A stretch of 63,260 nucleotides of DNA from Myxococcota bacterium. Lineage in GTDB: Bacteria > Myxococcota_A > UBA796 > CAJQPC01. The stretch's first letter is position 1; every line of letters starts with the position of its first letter. Shown here one piece after another: positions 26,274-34,667 of this stretch. The notes below the pieces were generated by a model. That model saw only the letters and a program-made list of their open reading frames with translations, ran no database searches and was not told the origin of the DNA. Position numbers and translations under genes: made by a program. The stretch covers positions 1 to 63,260 of the forward strand of contig JAKLKD010000070.1 in the NCBI GenBank assembly GCA_023150845.1, read 5' to 3'.

Positions 26274-26894
26274 ATGTCCCGCCTGCTCATCACCGCGCTG
26301 CTGCTCACCTCTTGCCTGCTCATCACCGCGCTGCTGCTCACCTCTTGCGCCGCCGAGGTGGCACCCCGCGCCGACGCTGGCGACCCGCGTGTGCTCTCGG
26401 TGGGCGCGACCGCCGCGCTCGACGGCAGCTTCTCCGAGGGCGACGGCCTCTCCTACGCCTGGAGCGTGTCGCCCGCTGACGGCGCGACCCTCACCGAGCC
26501 AGAGAGCCCCTTCGCCAGCTTCACCGCCGAGGCGCCGGGCCTCTACACGCTGACGCTGGAGGTCTGCGATGGGGCCGGGCGTTGTGATCAGGCCGAGACC
26601 TGGGCGCGGGTGGACGCGCCGGGCAACGCCAACAAGGTCAGCGATTGGGGCCTCGGGGAGTTCGCCAGCGCGGAGAGCGGGGCGGGCGCCCCGTTCGATC
26701 CGTTCAAAGGCAACAAGGAGTGGTGCAAGAAGTGTATGGAGGCTGCTGAAGGGAGCGACTCGGAGTGGACCAACTTCTGCAACAACGGAATGCCCAACAG
26801 CAAGCCTGTGGACCGCGAGATCTGCCGCCGCAACACGCTTGAGAGTGAAGCGATGCGCAAAGGCTTCTGTTACGAGCATGGCTGCGCAAAGTGA
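26274..26894 (+). CDS. PKD-domain lipoprotein with six-cysteine cassette and duplicated signal (module 2)
   Basis: The 206-aa paralogue of the lipoproteins at 368 and 28157 keeps the PKD-like domain (about 30-115) and the cassette with cysteines 151, 154, 169, 184, 199 and 204. The unusual feature is its signal: LLITALLLTSC occurs twice in tandem, from a perfect 33-bp duplication (26283-26348), giving candidate lipid cysteines at 14 and 25. If signal peptidase II cuts at the first, the mature protein carries an extra hydrophobic stretch; if at the second, the signal is longer than usual. The stop overlaps the GTG of the propeller gene (GTGA). ATG 26274 follows from the conserved CCGATG at all three leaders. 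Confidence 0.85.
   Translation: MSRLLITALLLTSCLLITALLLTSCAAEVAPRADAGDPRVLSVGATAALDGSFSEGDGLSYAWSVSPADGATLTEPESPFASFTAEAPGLYTLTLEVCDGAGRCDQAETWARVDAPGNANKVSDWGLGEFASAESGAGAPFDPFKGNKEWCKKCMEAAEGSDSEWTNFCNNGMPNSKPVDREICRRNTLESEAMRKGFCYEHGCAK
26283..26348 (+). repeat. Perfect 33-bp in-frame tandem duplication in signal peptide
   Basis: Units 26283-26315 and 26316-26348 are identical. Each encodes LLITALLLTSC, including the lipobox cysteine. The paralogue at 28157 has one copy of the same 33 bp, so the duplication is recent. Confidence 0.95.
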
Positions 26895-27943
26895 GCACCC
26901 AACCCGCCATGCACCTCCTCATCGAGCACCTCCACCAGCGCCCCGGCGCGCTCGGGACTGAACGCCTGGAGCACCTCGGCCCGGACTTGATGTGGTGGTG
27001 TGTACGGCGGCGGAACAAGCTCCACGACACGCTGATCGTGGGGCCTGGTGACTCGGTTCGTGTCTTGTCACGCGGAGAGGCCGAGAAGACCGAGACCGCG
27101 ACGCTCTTGCCCTCGGGCCTGCTCGCCGTGGGGCTGCGCCACGAGGTCCGGCTCTACGACATGGAGACCCTCACGCCCCGCGGCGTGCTGCCTTGCGGGA
27201 AGTGGGTTTATCACCTGCGCCCGCTCCCCAACGATCGTCTGCTCGTCTGGTCCAGCGGAGAGCTCTGCCCCATCTGGGATCTCAACAGCCTGGAGGTGAT
27301 CGCCCAGGTCAACGCCCGCATGATGCACCTGCTCACCGTAGGCGCCTTGGCGGACGATCCTGACGCCGTGCTGCTCGCAGGGCGCGGTCAAGCGGGCCCC
27401 CCTTGGCGCGCGACGGTGTGGGACGGCCTGCGGGGGCGCGCGGTCACCACCGTCGAGCTGCCGGTGCCCGACGGCGCCGTCGCCGAGGTGTGGAACCCCA
27501 TCCTGCGCCCCGGCACCGATGAGCTCTACGCCTTGGTGACGATCCTGCGCGGCGAGGAGCGGGTCACGACGCTGCACCAGTGGGCGAACGGTCAGCACCG
27601 AGTGATGGACACGGTGCTGAGCCCGCACCCCTTCGCGGCGCTGACCGAGCTGTATTTCGCCGCGCCCCACCGCCTGATGGTCTCGGGGCACAAACGAGGC
27701 GCCCTGTGGGATCTCCGCGACATGACCGTGCGCCGTGACGTGCGCACCCTGTCCTTGGCGACCAACGAGCGGACCTTGACCGATGACTGGTCTGTGCTGG
27801 ATCTACGCACAGGCGCCCGGGTGACCTTGCCCAGCGCCGCCGCCCGCCGCGCCCGCCAGATGGGCTGGAGCCTCGACCCCAGCGGGGAGCGTGTGGTGAT
27901 GGCCGCAGGCGATGAGCTGGTGCGATACCGGATCGTGGGGTGA
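26891..27943 (+). CDS. Beta-propeller-like protein of lipoprotein module 2
   Basis: The 350-aa predicted cytoplasmic protein has repeated blade-like units ending in WD-like dipeptides: EVRLYDMETL, CPIWDLNSLEV, ATVWDGLRG and GALWDLRDM. The GTG start overlaps the lipoprotein stop (GTGA). Overall similarity to the partners at 958 and 28701 is low apart from architecture. It lacks a signal peptide, so the lipoprotein and propeller are probably on opposite sides of the inner membrane. No enzymatic motif is seen. Confidence 0.75.
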   Translation: MSTQPAMHLLIEHLHQRPGALGTERLEHLGPDLMWWCVRRRNKLHDTLIVGPGDSVRVLSRGEAEKTETATLLPSGLLAVGLRHEVRLYDMETLTPRGVLPCGKWVYHLRPLPNDRLLVWSSGELCPIWDLNSLEVIAQVNARMMHLLTVGALADDPDAVLLAGRGQAGPPWRATVWDGLRGRAVTTVELPVPDGAVAEVWNPILRPGTDELYALVTILRGEERVTTLHQWANGQHRVMDTVLSPHPFAALTELYFAAPHRLMVSGHKRGALWDLRDMTVRRDVRTLSLATNERTLTDDWSVLDLRTGARVTLPSAAARRARQMGWSLDPSGERVVMAAGDELVRYRIVG

Positions 27944-28018
27944 TTTGCGCGGATGGGGGCAGGCGGGACGCCGTGGCGCTCGGGATTTGGGCTCCCGGTG
28001 GGGGCGCGTACGTCTCGG

Positions 28019-28156
28019 CTGGCGTGGCGCAGAGACGGGTTTGGCGCCGACGGTTTTTTCGCGGCGCGTGAGGATCACCACCATCGGGCGCTGGCGCCTG
28101 TGGTAGCGTCGTCCCACCTCCTTGGCCCCCACGAAGGGCGACCGCCCGAGCTTCCG
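28019..28156 (+). promoter_or_regulatory. Conserved leader of lipoprotein-propeller module 3
   Basis: It is nearly identical to the module 2 leader over about 135 bp, including TAGCGT (28104-28109) and the T-tract after GCCGACGG. Just upstream (about 27965-28010) is a single GC-rich repeat unit with TGGCGCTCGGGATTTGGGCT, matching the left-edge array. The spacer 27944-28156 holds nothing else. Confidence 0.6.
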
Positions 28157-28741
28157 ATGTCCCGCCTGCTCATCACCGCGCTGCTGCTCACCTCTTGCGC
28201 CGAGGTGGCACCCCGCGCCGACGCTGGTGATCCCCGCGTGATGCCTGTTGGCGCTGTCGCCGCGCTAGACGGCAGCTTCTCCGAAGGCGACGGCCTCAGC
28301 TACGCCTGGAGCGTCGAGCCCGAAGGCGCCACCCTCACTGAGCCCGAGAGCCCCTTCGCCAACTTCACCGCCGACGCGCCGGGCCTCTACACCTTGCGCC
28401 TTGAGGTCTGCGACGCCGCCGGACGCTGCGACGTCGCCGAGACCTGGGCGAGAGTGGAACCGCCGGGCAACGCCAACAAGGTCAGCGATTGGGGCCTCGG
28501 CGAGTTTGCCGGGGCGGCGAGCGGCGCAGGGCTGCCCGGTGGGTTCAAGGACGACGAAGATGACCTGTGTGACCGCTGCCGCCAGGCCGCGAAGGGCACC
28601 TCGGGCCAGTGGGTGAAGTTCTGCAACACCTTGCCCGAGGACACCAAGGAGGAGCGCAGTATCCGGGGGAGCTGTCAGTCCCAAAACTTGAAGGCGAGCA
28701 ATGAGCGGAACAACTGGTGCTCCCGTTACTTCTGTGACTAA
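28157..28741 (+). CDS. PKD-domain lipoprotein with six-cysteine cassette (module 3)
   Basis: The 194-aa lipoprotein has signal MSRLLITALLLTSC (Cys14), a PKD-like domain (about 20-102), the segment NANKVSDWGLGEF shared exactly with module 2, and the cassette with cysteines 138, 141, 156, 173, 188 and 193. It is closest to module 2 at the N-terminus and diverges at the C-terminus. The downstream propeller frame begins inside its 3' end. It is presumed surface or periplasmic; the role of the cassette is unknown. Confidence 0.85.
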   Translation: MSRLLITALLLTSCAEVAPRADAGDPRVMPVGAVAALDGSFSEGDGLSYAWSVEPEGATLTEPESPFANFTADAPGLYTLRLEVCDAAGRCDVAETWARVEPPGNANKVSDWGLGEFAGAASGAGLPGGFKDDEDDLCDRCRQAAKGTSGQWVKFCNTLPEDTKEERSIRGSCQSQNLKASNERNNWCSRYFCD

Positions 28742-29759
28742 TCCTCTCCCCGCACAGACCAGCGCGCCCGACCCTGGGCTGCGCGGCCTCATGTCCCTCG
28801 GCGCCGGGCTCGTGTTGGGGCGCGCGCCGACCTCGGACGGGCGCGTGACGCTCTGGCTTGTCGACGGGGACGAGGTCTGTGTCTTGGACACCCTGCCCAC
28901 CCGGCCGCTGGAGCGGGCGCACAGCGTCGAGCCCGTGGTGGACCTCCCCCGGGGGCGGGCGCTGTTCCCGGTCGGCGACACGATGTTCGCCCTCGACCTG
29001 TCCACGCGGCGTCTCAGCGTGGCCTGGGCGCTGCCGACGGACGACGGGCTCTGGAGCGCGCGGTGTGTTGGCCCGCTGCTCTTGGCGCGCGGTCGACGAC
29101 TGTGGGCCTGGGATCTGGCGAGCGGCGCGCTCGTGTGGAGCGGCCCTGAAGAGCGGCGCCAGGACTTTGTTCGAGCCTCGGACGGCACACTCTTGGGCGT
29201 GACGATCGCCGAGGAGCCCACGCAGGCCCGGTTGATCGTGGAGGATCTTCAGCGGGGGTCGGTCCGCGCCGAGCTCACCCTCGGCGTCGAGGCGGGCGGG
29301 TCGGTGGGCTCTGTCGCCTTCGTGCGCGGGGGCGAGGCGCTCTTGTGCGCGCGTCGTGGCGGCGGGGTCGGCGCGCTGTTTGACGAGGCGCTCTGGGTGG
29401 AGGCTGGGCGCGAGCGCTCGCTGGGTGTCTGGAGCGCCAGCCTCTCGCCGACGCCTTATGGGCTCGCGGCCTGCGCGCCCCTGGATGAGGACTGGGCCTT
29501 CGTCGCCGGACGAGATGCGGGCGGGCAGCGGTACTCGACGCTGATTCACCTTCACACCGCGTCCCATCACCCGGTGCCTCACCGCGCGCAGCTCGCCCCG
29601 GGCGGCTGGGCGCTCGGCGCGGACGGCGCGCTGTCCAACGCGCAGAGCGGCGTCCGGTGGCAGCTCACCCCGACCCCTGCGCGGGCCTTGTGCCTCGCCG
29701 TGGACGGTCGCTCGGCCTCAGCCCTCGTTGCCGGGCGGGTGCTCGGCTGGGCGTGGTGA
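28701..29759 (+). CDS. Beta-propeller-like protein of lipoprotein module 3
   Basis: The 352-aa predicted cytoplasmic protein has propeller-like repeats (VTLWLVDGDEVCVLD, DTMFALDLSTRR, GRRLWAWDLASGALVW). The ATG at 28701 overlaps the lipoprotein by 41 bp; an in-frame GTG at 28734 would reduce this to 8 bp and is equally plausible, as neither has a strong ribosome-binding site. The gene ends just before a strong hairpin. It is highly diverged from the partners in modules 1 and 2. Confidence 0.72.
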   Translation: MSGTTGAPVTSVTNPLPAQTSAPDPGLRGLMSLGAGLVLGRAPTSDGRVTLWLVDGDEVCVLDTLPTRPLERAHSVEPVVDLPRGRALFPVGDTMFALDLSTRRLSVAWALPTDDGLWSARCVGPLLLARGRRLWAWDLASGALVWSGPEERRQDFVRASDGTLLGVTIAEEPTQARLIVEDLQRGSVRAELTLGVEAGGSVGSVAFVRGGEALLCARRGGGVGALFDEALWVEAGRERSLGVWSASLSPTPYGLAACAPLDEDWAFVAGRDAGGQRYSTLIHLHTASHHPVPHRAQLAPGGWALGADGALSNAQSGVRWQLTPTPARALCLAVDGRSASALVAGRVLGWAW

Positions 29760-29808
29760 GGGGGGCGAGGCGCAGACCCCAGTCATGGCCCTCAGCGCCT
29801 CACCCCCC
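29760..29808 (+). terminator. Long GC-rich hairpin after module 3
   Basis: GGGGGG-c-GAGGCGC (29760-29773) pairs with GCGCCTC-a-CCCCCC (29795-29808), 13 of 14 positions, around a 21-nt loop. It begins directly after the propeller stop. There is no clean U-tract, so termination may rely on the stem alone. It sits in the convergent gap before the methylase gene. The rest of 29809-29904 shows nothing. Confidence 0.55.
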
Positions 29809-29904
29809 CCTTCGCCGCCAACCTTTGCTCCCAAGTCCGTTCGTCACCATACCTCTCTCCTCTCCATCAGACGTTCACTTGAGTTGAGGGACCACCCCCC
29901 AAGC

Positions 29905-32900
29905 TCACTCCCCCTTCGGTGGCTTCCGCTCAGCGTCCTTGGGCTTGGGCAGCTCGCTCGCGGGAATGAGCGGGCCGTCGCAGATGCGGTCCACGAGCAG
30001 GGCCTGCTCGGGGTGCTTCTCTACGGTCAGGGTGAGCACGCGCAGCAGCTCCAGCAGCTCATCGTTCCACTCATCGGCCCAGGCCGTCGGGCGGATGTGG
30101 TCCAGCGCGCTCTCGCTGCTCGTGGCTTTGCCCGCGCCCTTCTGGGTGCGGTAGGCGAGCCACTTCTTCACCACGGGCATCCCGCTCACCTCAAAGTCCC
30201 ACACCTCTGGGGCGACGCCGCCCACCCGGCCATCCCCTACGGACAGCGTCCGGGTCTCGGGGTCATAGCTGAAGTCTTTGGAGGTCTCGGGCATGGTGCG
30301 CACGGGCTCGTGCCAGTCCAGGCCGGGCACAAAGGGCACATAACGCCCGCGCCCCTTGGCCTTGTCTTGCAGGCGCTCGGCGTAGGTGTGTAACCACAGA
30401 AGCCAGGTGCCCAAGGCCACGGCCTCGTCCCACAGCGCGGCGTCCGCCGTCATTGGCACGCGAGGGCCGGGGGTCTTGAGCGCCTCGGCGAAGCGCTCTT
30501 GGTAACGAGGGCTCGACAACACCGCGTAGACATACGCCGCCAGGGCCTCGGGCTTGGGCGCCGGGCGGTTGAGATGTTTGCCGAGCTTGGTGAGGAGGCC
30601 CCGGGTGATGTTGGGCTCCTCGGCCTTGGCGTCGCGGTAGAGAGGAAAGATATCCCGCCCACCGAACGACCCCCGAAAATGGTGTTTGTCAGGAATGTGA
30701 GTAGCGACGGTCAAAAGGGGACCGGCAGATGTCTGTGCCGTCAGCAGGGTTGTGAGGAATAATTGTTCGGCGCTGTGACTGTTCCATAATACCGGCTTCA
30801 GTACGGTGCCAATTCGATTGTCTGCCAGACACCAGCTCCGCTGAAAGGATCGGAAGCCATACCGCTCAATGCGTGGACATGGAGCGTTCTGTGGCTCCGT
30901 CGCTATTGGCGCCCCAGTGGGCTCAGCGGTAAACAGAGCTGGATACACGGCGCTCACTACACGGTCACGATTCTCTACGAATGCCTTCGCCCGGTCCTTG
31001 GATTGCATGAGCGCGGTCCATCGGGCCTGCAAGACCTCTCTTGTCTCGCCGATCGCCCAGGTCCGCTGGAACTCTGCGCCCGTGTGAGTCCACGGAAACA
31101 ACTCTGTCAATGGTGACGAGTTGCTCCACACCGGATCCTCCGACGCAGGCACAAATGACGAGATCGCCTCCCCGTTGACGTCCACCCACCCCTGCTCCAG
31201 CGGATCCTCCTGCTGGGTCACCCGCTCCATGGCCGCCAGCTTCTCGGCGGTGGTGCCCGACACACGGCGGTAATGCACCGGGGCGAGCTGCTTGGGGTTG
31301 GACTTGCCGCCGCGCACGAGCACGACGACGGCCACGGGCGTCTCGATGGCGAAGACGTTCTCTTCAGGGTTCGCGCCCCGGTTGTCGCCGCCAAGATCGA
31401 TCACCCACACCTCATCGGCCAGCTCTCGGGCGAGCTGACGCAAACCCCCGAAGGCGTGGCCGGTGAGCCAGCTCGCCCCGGTGATGAGCGCCACCACGCC
31501 CGGGCCTTCACCGTGGGCCTCAAAGGCCTTCCACAACGACCAGCGCCAGAAGTAGACGTAGAGGTTGTAGGCGTTCTTAAAATGAACGCCGTGGCCGTGC
31601 TTCTGGGCGATCAGGCGCAGATCACCGAACAAGCTGCCGCCCTTCTTGCGCCCCGGCACCGGCCCGGTGAGCACCCAGCCGCCGGAGCCTCGGCCCTCGA
31701 TGTCGCCCTTCACCCGGCGGTAGGGCGGGTTTCCGATCACCACGGTCACCTTACGCTCGGCCTTGATACGTTTGGCGCGGTTCTGCTCTTGGGCCAGCAC
31801 GCGCCCGTCGCCGAAGAGGTACATCTGGGTCTCGGCGCCTACGGGGTCCTCTAAGGTGTCGGTCAGCACCACCTGCACGGGCAGGTTGGTCTTGGTGAGC
31901 TCCCGCAGGCGCTCGCTCAGGCGGAGGTGGGCGACGGCGTAGGGGCCGGGCAGCAGCTCAAAGCCGATGAGGTTCTTGGAGAGGTGCTCCCCGGCTTGAA
32001 GCGGCCCGGCCTTGCCGCGCACGAGCTTGGCGCGGGCGGCGGCGGCGTCGAGCACGGCGAGGGGGAAGGTGCCCGTGCCCGTGGCCGGGTCTAAGGTGAC
32101 CACGTTGGGATCAGCGAAGCCCAGGCGCAGGTCAAAACGCTCGATCAGGAGGTGCTCGACCATCTTCACCATGGCGTTCACGACGGCGGTGGGGGTGTAG
32201 TACACGCCCGCCTGCTTGCGCTCTTCAGGGTCGTAGACGCTCAGGAAGTCCTCGTAAAAATACATCCAGGGCTCACCGCGCGTGTCTTTGCTCTCGCGGA
32301 TCTTGTCGGCGTTCACCGCGCTCAACAGCGTCTCTAAGGCGCCTAGCTCCACCTGCACGGCGTCGTGAAGCGCGGGCTGGTCCAGCAGGGGCGCGAAGGC
32401 GGCGGCCATGACCGGGCTCTGCTCGCGGATGGCGCTCTGTGCCTCGTGTACGCTCACGATGCCGTCGTCATCCTTGTCGACCTGGCGGCCGGTGAGCACG
32501 GCGAGCACCATGCCGTAAGCGACCACCTGGGAGATGCCGTCGGCGAAGTCTTTGGCGCTGGCGTGGGGGTGAATGTACTGCTTCCAGGCGCCGTGAGCGC
32601 TCCGCGCCAGCTCGCCCGCCTTGTCGGTGGTCTTGGGGTCGATGAGCGTGAGCAGGCGGTCACGAAGCTCGGCGGTGCGCAGGGCGAGGCGCCGCGAGAG
32701 CTCAGGCACAGACGTGATGGGGCGGGGCTTGGCCTCCAGAAACCGCCGCAGCAGCGTCATCAGGCCGCCCGCGTCCCAGTCCTGGGGGCTCTGGTAGGGC
32801 AATGTGGCGTCATCGCCCACGGGCTCGCCGTTAAAGTACAGTCGCGCGCTGCGCCCGTTGCAGATGATCAGCACCTCGGCCTGCAGCTTGAGCTTGTCCC

Positions 32901-33219
32901 ACTGGGCGAGGTTGCGACCCGACCACAGGCTCGTGTCTACGGGGAGCTCGGGCTTCTTGAGCTCGACGTAGCCCTGAAGGCGGCGGTTTCCCCTGTAGAC
33001 ATGGGCGATGGCGAGGTCAGGGCGAACGCCGACGAGGCGGGCCTCCCGGATGGGCTCAAGCTCGCCGAGGCCCGCGCGCTGGGCCACGGCCTTGAGCAGC
33101 TCGCCGACCGGCGTGGTGAGCTGGGCCTCGGGCTCGGCGTCAACGCTGGCGCGGCGCGCGGCGTGGATCGCGTCGTGGTAGGCGCGGGCGATGTCGGCGA
33201 AGGTAGGGGTGGGCTTCAT
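29905..33219 (-). CDS. Single-chain restriction-modification enzyme (Type IIG/ISP-like)
   Basis: The 1104-aa protein has an N-terminal PD-(D/E)xK nuclease-like segment: Pro67-Asp68 (GVRPDLAIA) followed by Glu86-x-Lys88 (YVELKKPE). An N6-adenine methylase core follows, with GVYYTP (338-343), SAM motif I DPATGTGTF (377-385) and catalytic NPPY (497-500). The long C-terminal region resembles target-recognition domains of Type ISP enzymes. A Type ISP helicase domain between nuclease and methylase is absent, so Type IIG-like cutting without ATP is more likely; a methyltransferase with a degenerate nuclease is the alternative. It would modify and probably cut unmodified foreign DNA as a one-gene system. 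Local base composition (about 30650-31200) is less GC-rich than its neighbours, suggesting transfer. Confidence 0.88.
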   Translation of the reverse strand: MKPTPTFADIARAYHDAIHAARRASVDAEPEAQLTTPVGELLKAVAQRAGLGELEPIREARLVGVRPDLAIAHVYRGNRRLQGYVELKKPELPVDTSLWSGRNLAQWDKLKLQAEVLIICNGRSARLYFNGEPVGDDATLPYQSPQDWDAGGLMTLLRRFLEAKPRPITSVPELSRRLALRTAELRDRLLTLIDPKTTDKAGELARSAHGAWKQYIHPHASAKDFADGISQVVAYGMVLAVLTGRQVDKDDDGIVSVHEAQSAIREQSPVMAAAFAPLLDQPALHDAVQVELGALETLLSAVNADKIRESKDTRGEPWMYFYEDFLSVYDPEERKQAGVYYTPTAVVNAMVKMVEHLLIERFDLRLGFADPNVVTLDPATGTGTFPLAVLDAAAARAKLVRGKAGPLQAGEHLSKNLIGFELLPGPYAVAHLRLSERLRELTKTNLPVQVVLTDTLEDPVGAETQMYLFGDGRVLAQEQNRAKRIKAERKVTVVIGNPPYRRVKGDIEGRGSGGWVLTGPVPGRKKGGSLFGDLRLIAQKHGHGVHFKNAYNLYVYFWRWSLWKAFEAHGEGPGVVALITGASWLTGHAFGGLRQLARELADEVWVIDLGGDNRGANPEENVFAIETPVAVVVLVRGGKSNPKQLAPVHYRRVSGTTAEKLAAMERVTQQEDPLEQGWVDVNGEAISSFVPASEDPVWSNSSPLTELFPWTHTGAEFQRTWAIGETREVLQARWTALMQSKDRAKAFVENRDRVVSAVYPALFTAEPTGAPIATEPQNAPCPRIERYGFRSFQRSWCLADNRIGTVLKPVLWNSHSAEQLFLTTLLTAQTSAGPLLTVATHIPDKHHFRGSFGGRDIFPLYRDAKAEEPNITRGLLTKLGKHLNRPAPKPEALAAYVYAVLSSPRYQERFAEALKTPGPRVPMTADAALWDEAVALGTWLLWLHTYAERLQDKAKGRGRYVPFVPGLDWHEPVRTMPETSKDFSYDPETRTLSVGDGRVGGVAPEVWDFEVSGMPVVKKWLAYRTQKGAGKATSSESALDHIRPTAWADEWNDELLELLRVLTLTVEKHPEQALLVDRICDGPLIPASELPKPKDAERKPPKGE

Positions 33220-33427
33220 GCAGGGGCTCCATAGCGGTCACAACGAGCGCCGAGGAGCCTATCACGGCCACGCCGCCGACGTCCTCAGATCGCCCCGCCC
33301 AGGCCCCGCCCAGGGGTTTTTCCCGCCCCACAGGCGCCGATACGCGGCGATGCGCGTCGGGGTGCGCCTGGGCGTCGGCGATGGCCGCCCCGATCCCCTC
33401 CCTTCTGCGTGATCGTCGCTCCTGGCG

Positions 33428-33652
33428 GCCAGAAACCGCTCCGCCGCGCGTCTCTACCGAATCCGGCGGCCAGAAACCGCTCCGCCGCGCGTCGTTGTCG
33501 ATTCCAGCGGCCAGAGACCGCTCCGCCGCGCGTCTTTGCCGAATCCGGCGGCCAGAGACCGCTCCGCCGCGCGTCTTTGCCGAATCCGGCGGCCAGAGAC
33601 CGCTCCGCCGCGCGTCGTTGCCGAATCCGGCGGCCAGAGACCGCTCCGACGC
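33428..33652. repeat. 41-bp tandem minisatellite, 5.5 copies
   Basis: Contiguous 41-bp units start at 33428, 33469, 33510, 33551 and 33592, and a sixth partial copy at 33633. Each begins GCCAGARACCGCTCCGCCGC and ends with a small GCCGAATCCGGC-like inverted repeat. Units 3 and 4 are identical; the others differ at a few positions. There are no unique spacers. The period is not a multiple of three, so frames through it on either strand are compositional. It lies between the restriction gene and the orphan gene at 33783; the flanking 33220-33427 shows nothing else. Confidence 0.9.
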
Positions 33653-33721
33653 CCCTCAAAGCCGCTCCCAGCCGCCCACCCAAAAACTGACACCCTAACC
33701 TCAAGAAAATGTTCGCCCCTC

Positions 33722-33751
33722 TTGCGGCTCCCGCGCCGCCTGCGATAGCGT
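33722..33751 (+). promoter_or_regulatory. Putative sigma70-type promoter for the 33783 gene
   Basis: TTGCGG (33722-33727) and TAGCGT (33746-33751) are separated by 18 bp and lie about 30 bp upstream of the ATG, with AGGAG eight bases before it. The -10 hexamer is identical to the one conserved in the three module leaders. Confidence 0.5.
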
Positions 33752-33782
33752 GGTGCTCGTCTTCACCACAGGAGTGACGTGC

Positions 33783-34424
33783 ATGGCGAACTTTCGACCC
33801 AAAAACGACGCAGAGCGCTCCCTGATCCTGCAGCTCGCCCAGGCGTACTTCAGCTCAGCGGACGTCGACCCCCAGGTCAAGAAGGTCTACGACCGCAGCT
33901 TCGCCCCCTTGGCGACGGAGTATGAGGAGTCCATCGCCGCGCACCGCACGTGCCAGAGTGAGGTCAACACCGAGCACGATCGTGTGGTCACCAGCGACGC
34001 CCTGGTCGATGAGACGCAGCGTCTCATCACGCTCGACGTTGAGGCGCGGCACGGCAAGGCTGGGCTCAAGGAGCTTGAGCGGCTGTGCGGCGGTCGCACC
34101 CGCTCCGAGGTGACCGGGCTCAACGTCGGCGAGGAGCTCACGGTCATCAGCGAGATGTTCGTGCGGGTTGACGCGGGCTCCACCATCACGATCGACGCCG
34201 CGCTGCTCACCACACAGAGGGCCCAGGTCGCCGATGGGCTTATCTATTGGGCGTCGTATCAGCGCGCGCTCAGCAGCCAGCGGGCGGCCCGGGCGCGTCT
34301 CGACGCCGCCCGCCTCGCGTTTGACGCGGGCTGGACGCGTTTCGTCGCCAGCGCCAAGTCGCTCTTGAGCGACGCTGAGCTCGCCCGGCTGGTCCCAGAC
34401 TTCTCGGTGATGCGGGCGCGCTGA
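33783..34424 (+). CDS. Hypothetical 213-aa helical protein
   Basis: A soluble, mostly alpha-helical protein with no signal peptide or recognised motif; the C-terminal third (QRALSSQRAARARLDAARLA) looks coiled-coil prone. It is flanked by the minisatellite upstream and by a 22-bp direct repeat overlapping its stop, and stands alone. ATG 33783 is supported by AGGAG eight bases upstream and by the promoter at 33722. The context suggests an accessory gene of the island. Confidence 0.75.
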   Translation: MANFRPKNDAERSLILQLAQAYFSSADVDPQVKKVYDRSFAPLATEYEESIAAHRTCQSEVNTEHDRVVTSDALVDETQRLITLDVEARHGKAGLKELERLCGGRTRSEVTGLNVGEELTVISEMFVRVDAGSTITIDAALLTTQRAQVADGLIYWASYQRALSSQRAARARLDAARLAFDAGWTRFVASAKSLLSDAELARLVPDFSVMRAR

Positions 34425-34512
34425 GCCTCCATGTGGGCTGGGACAGGCCGGGGGGCGCGGGCTCCTCGGCCTGTTGTGCTCTGGGGCGGCCGCGCTGAGC
34501 CTCCATGTGGGC
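34417..34512. repeat. 22-bp perfect direct repeat flanking the end of the 33783 gene
   Basis: CGCGCTGAGCCTCCATGTGG followed by GC occurs at 34417-34438 (overlapping the TGA stop of the preceding gene) and again at 34491-34512. The spacing suggests a local duplication of the gene end or a target-site-like scar. The rest of 34425-34667 is without genes. Confidence 0.8.
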
Positions 34513-34667
34513 CGAAGCGTCCGTGATGCGCGCTCCTCGCTGGCAACTCCTGGCGTGCTCGCGCCACCCCAACCGACCCACCCCACCCTCCATCGAGGCG
34601 CCACCCCTCGCCGTGAACTAAACTACGCTGACGATGTCAGCGCCGTCGTTCACCCGAGGACAGACCC

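Noticed and set aside
28092-28109. Sigma54 promoter (GG/GC elements) in the module leaders
   Set aside because: TGGCGC and TAGC are one base too far apart for the -24/-12 spacing, and no sigma54 activator gene is adjacent.
33428-33652. CRISPR array
   Set aside because: Units are contiguous 41-bp copies without unique spacers, and no cas gene is nearby.
33381-33704. Overlapping frames of 79-139 codons on both strands across the 41-bp repeats
   Set aside because: The period is not a multiple of three and lacks stops, so several frames are open by composition; no start signals or domains.
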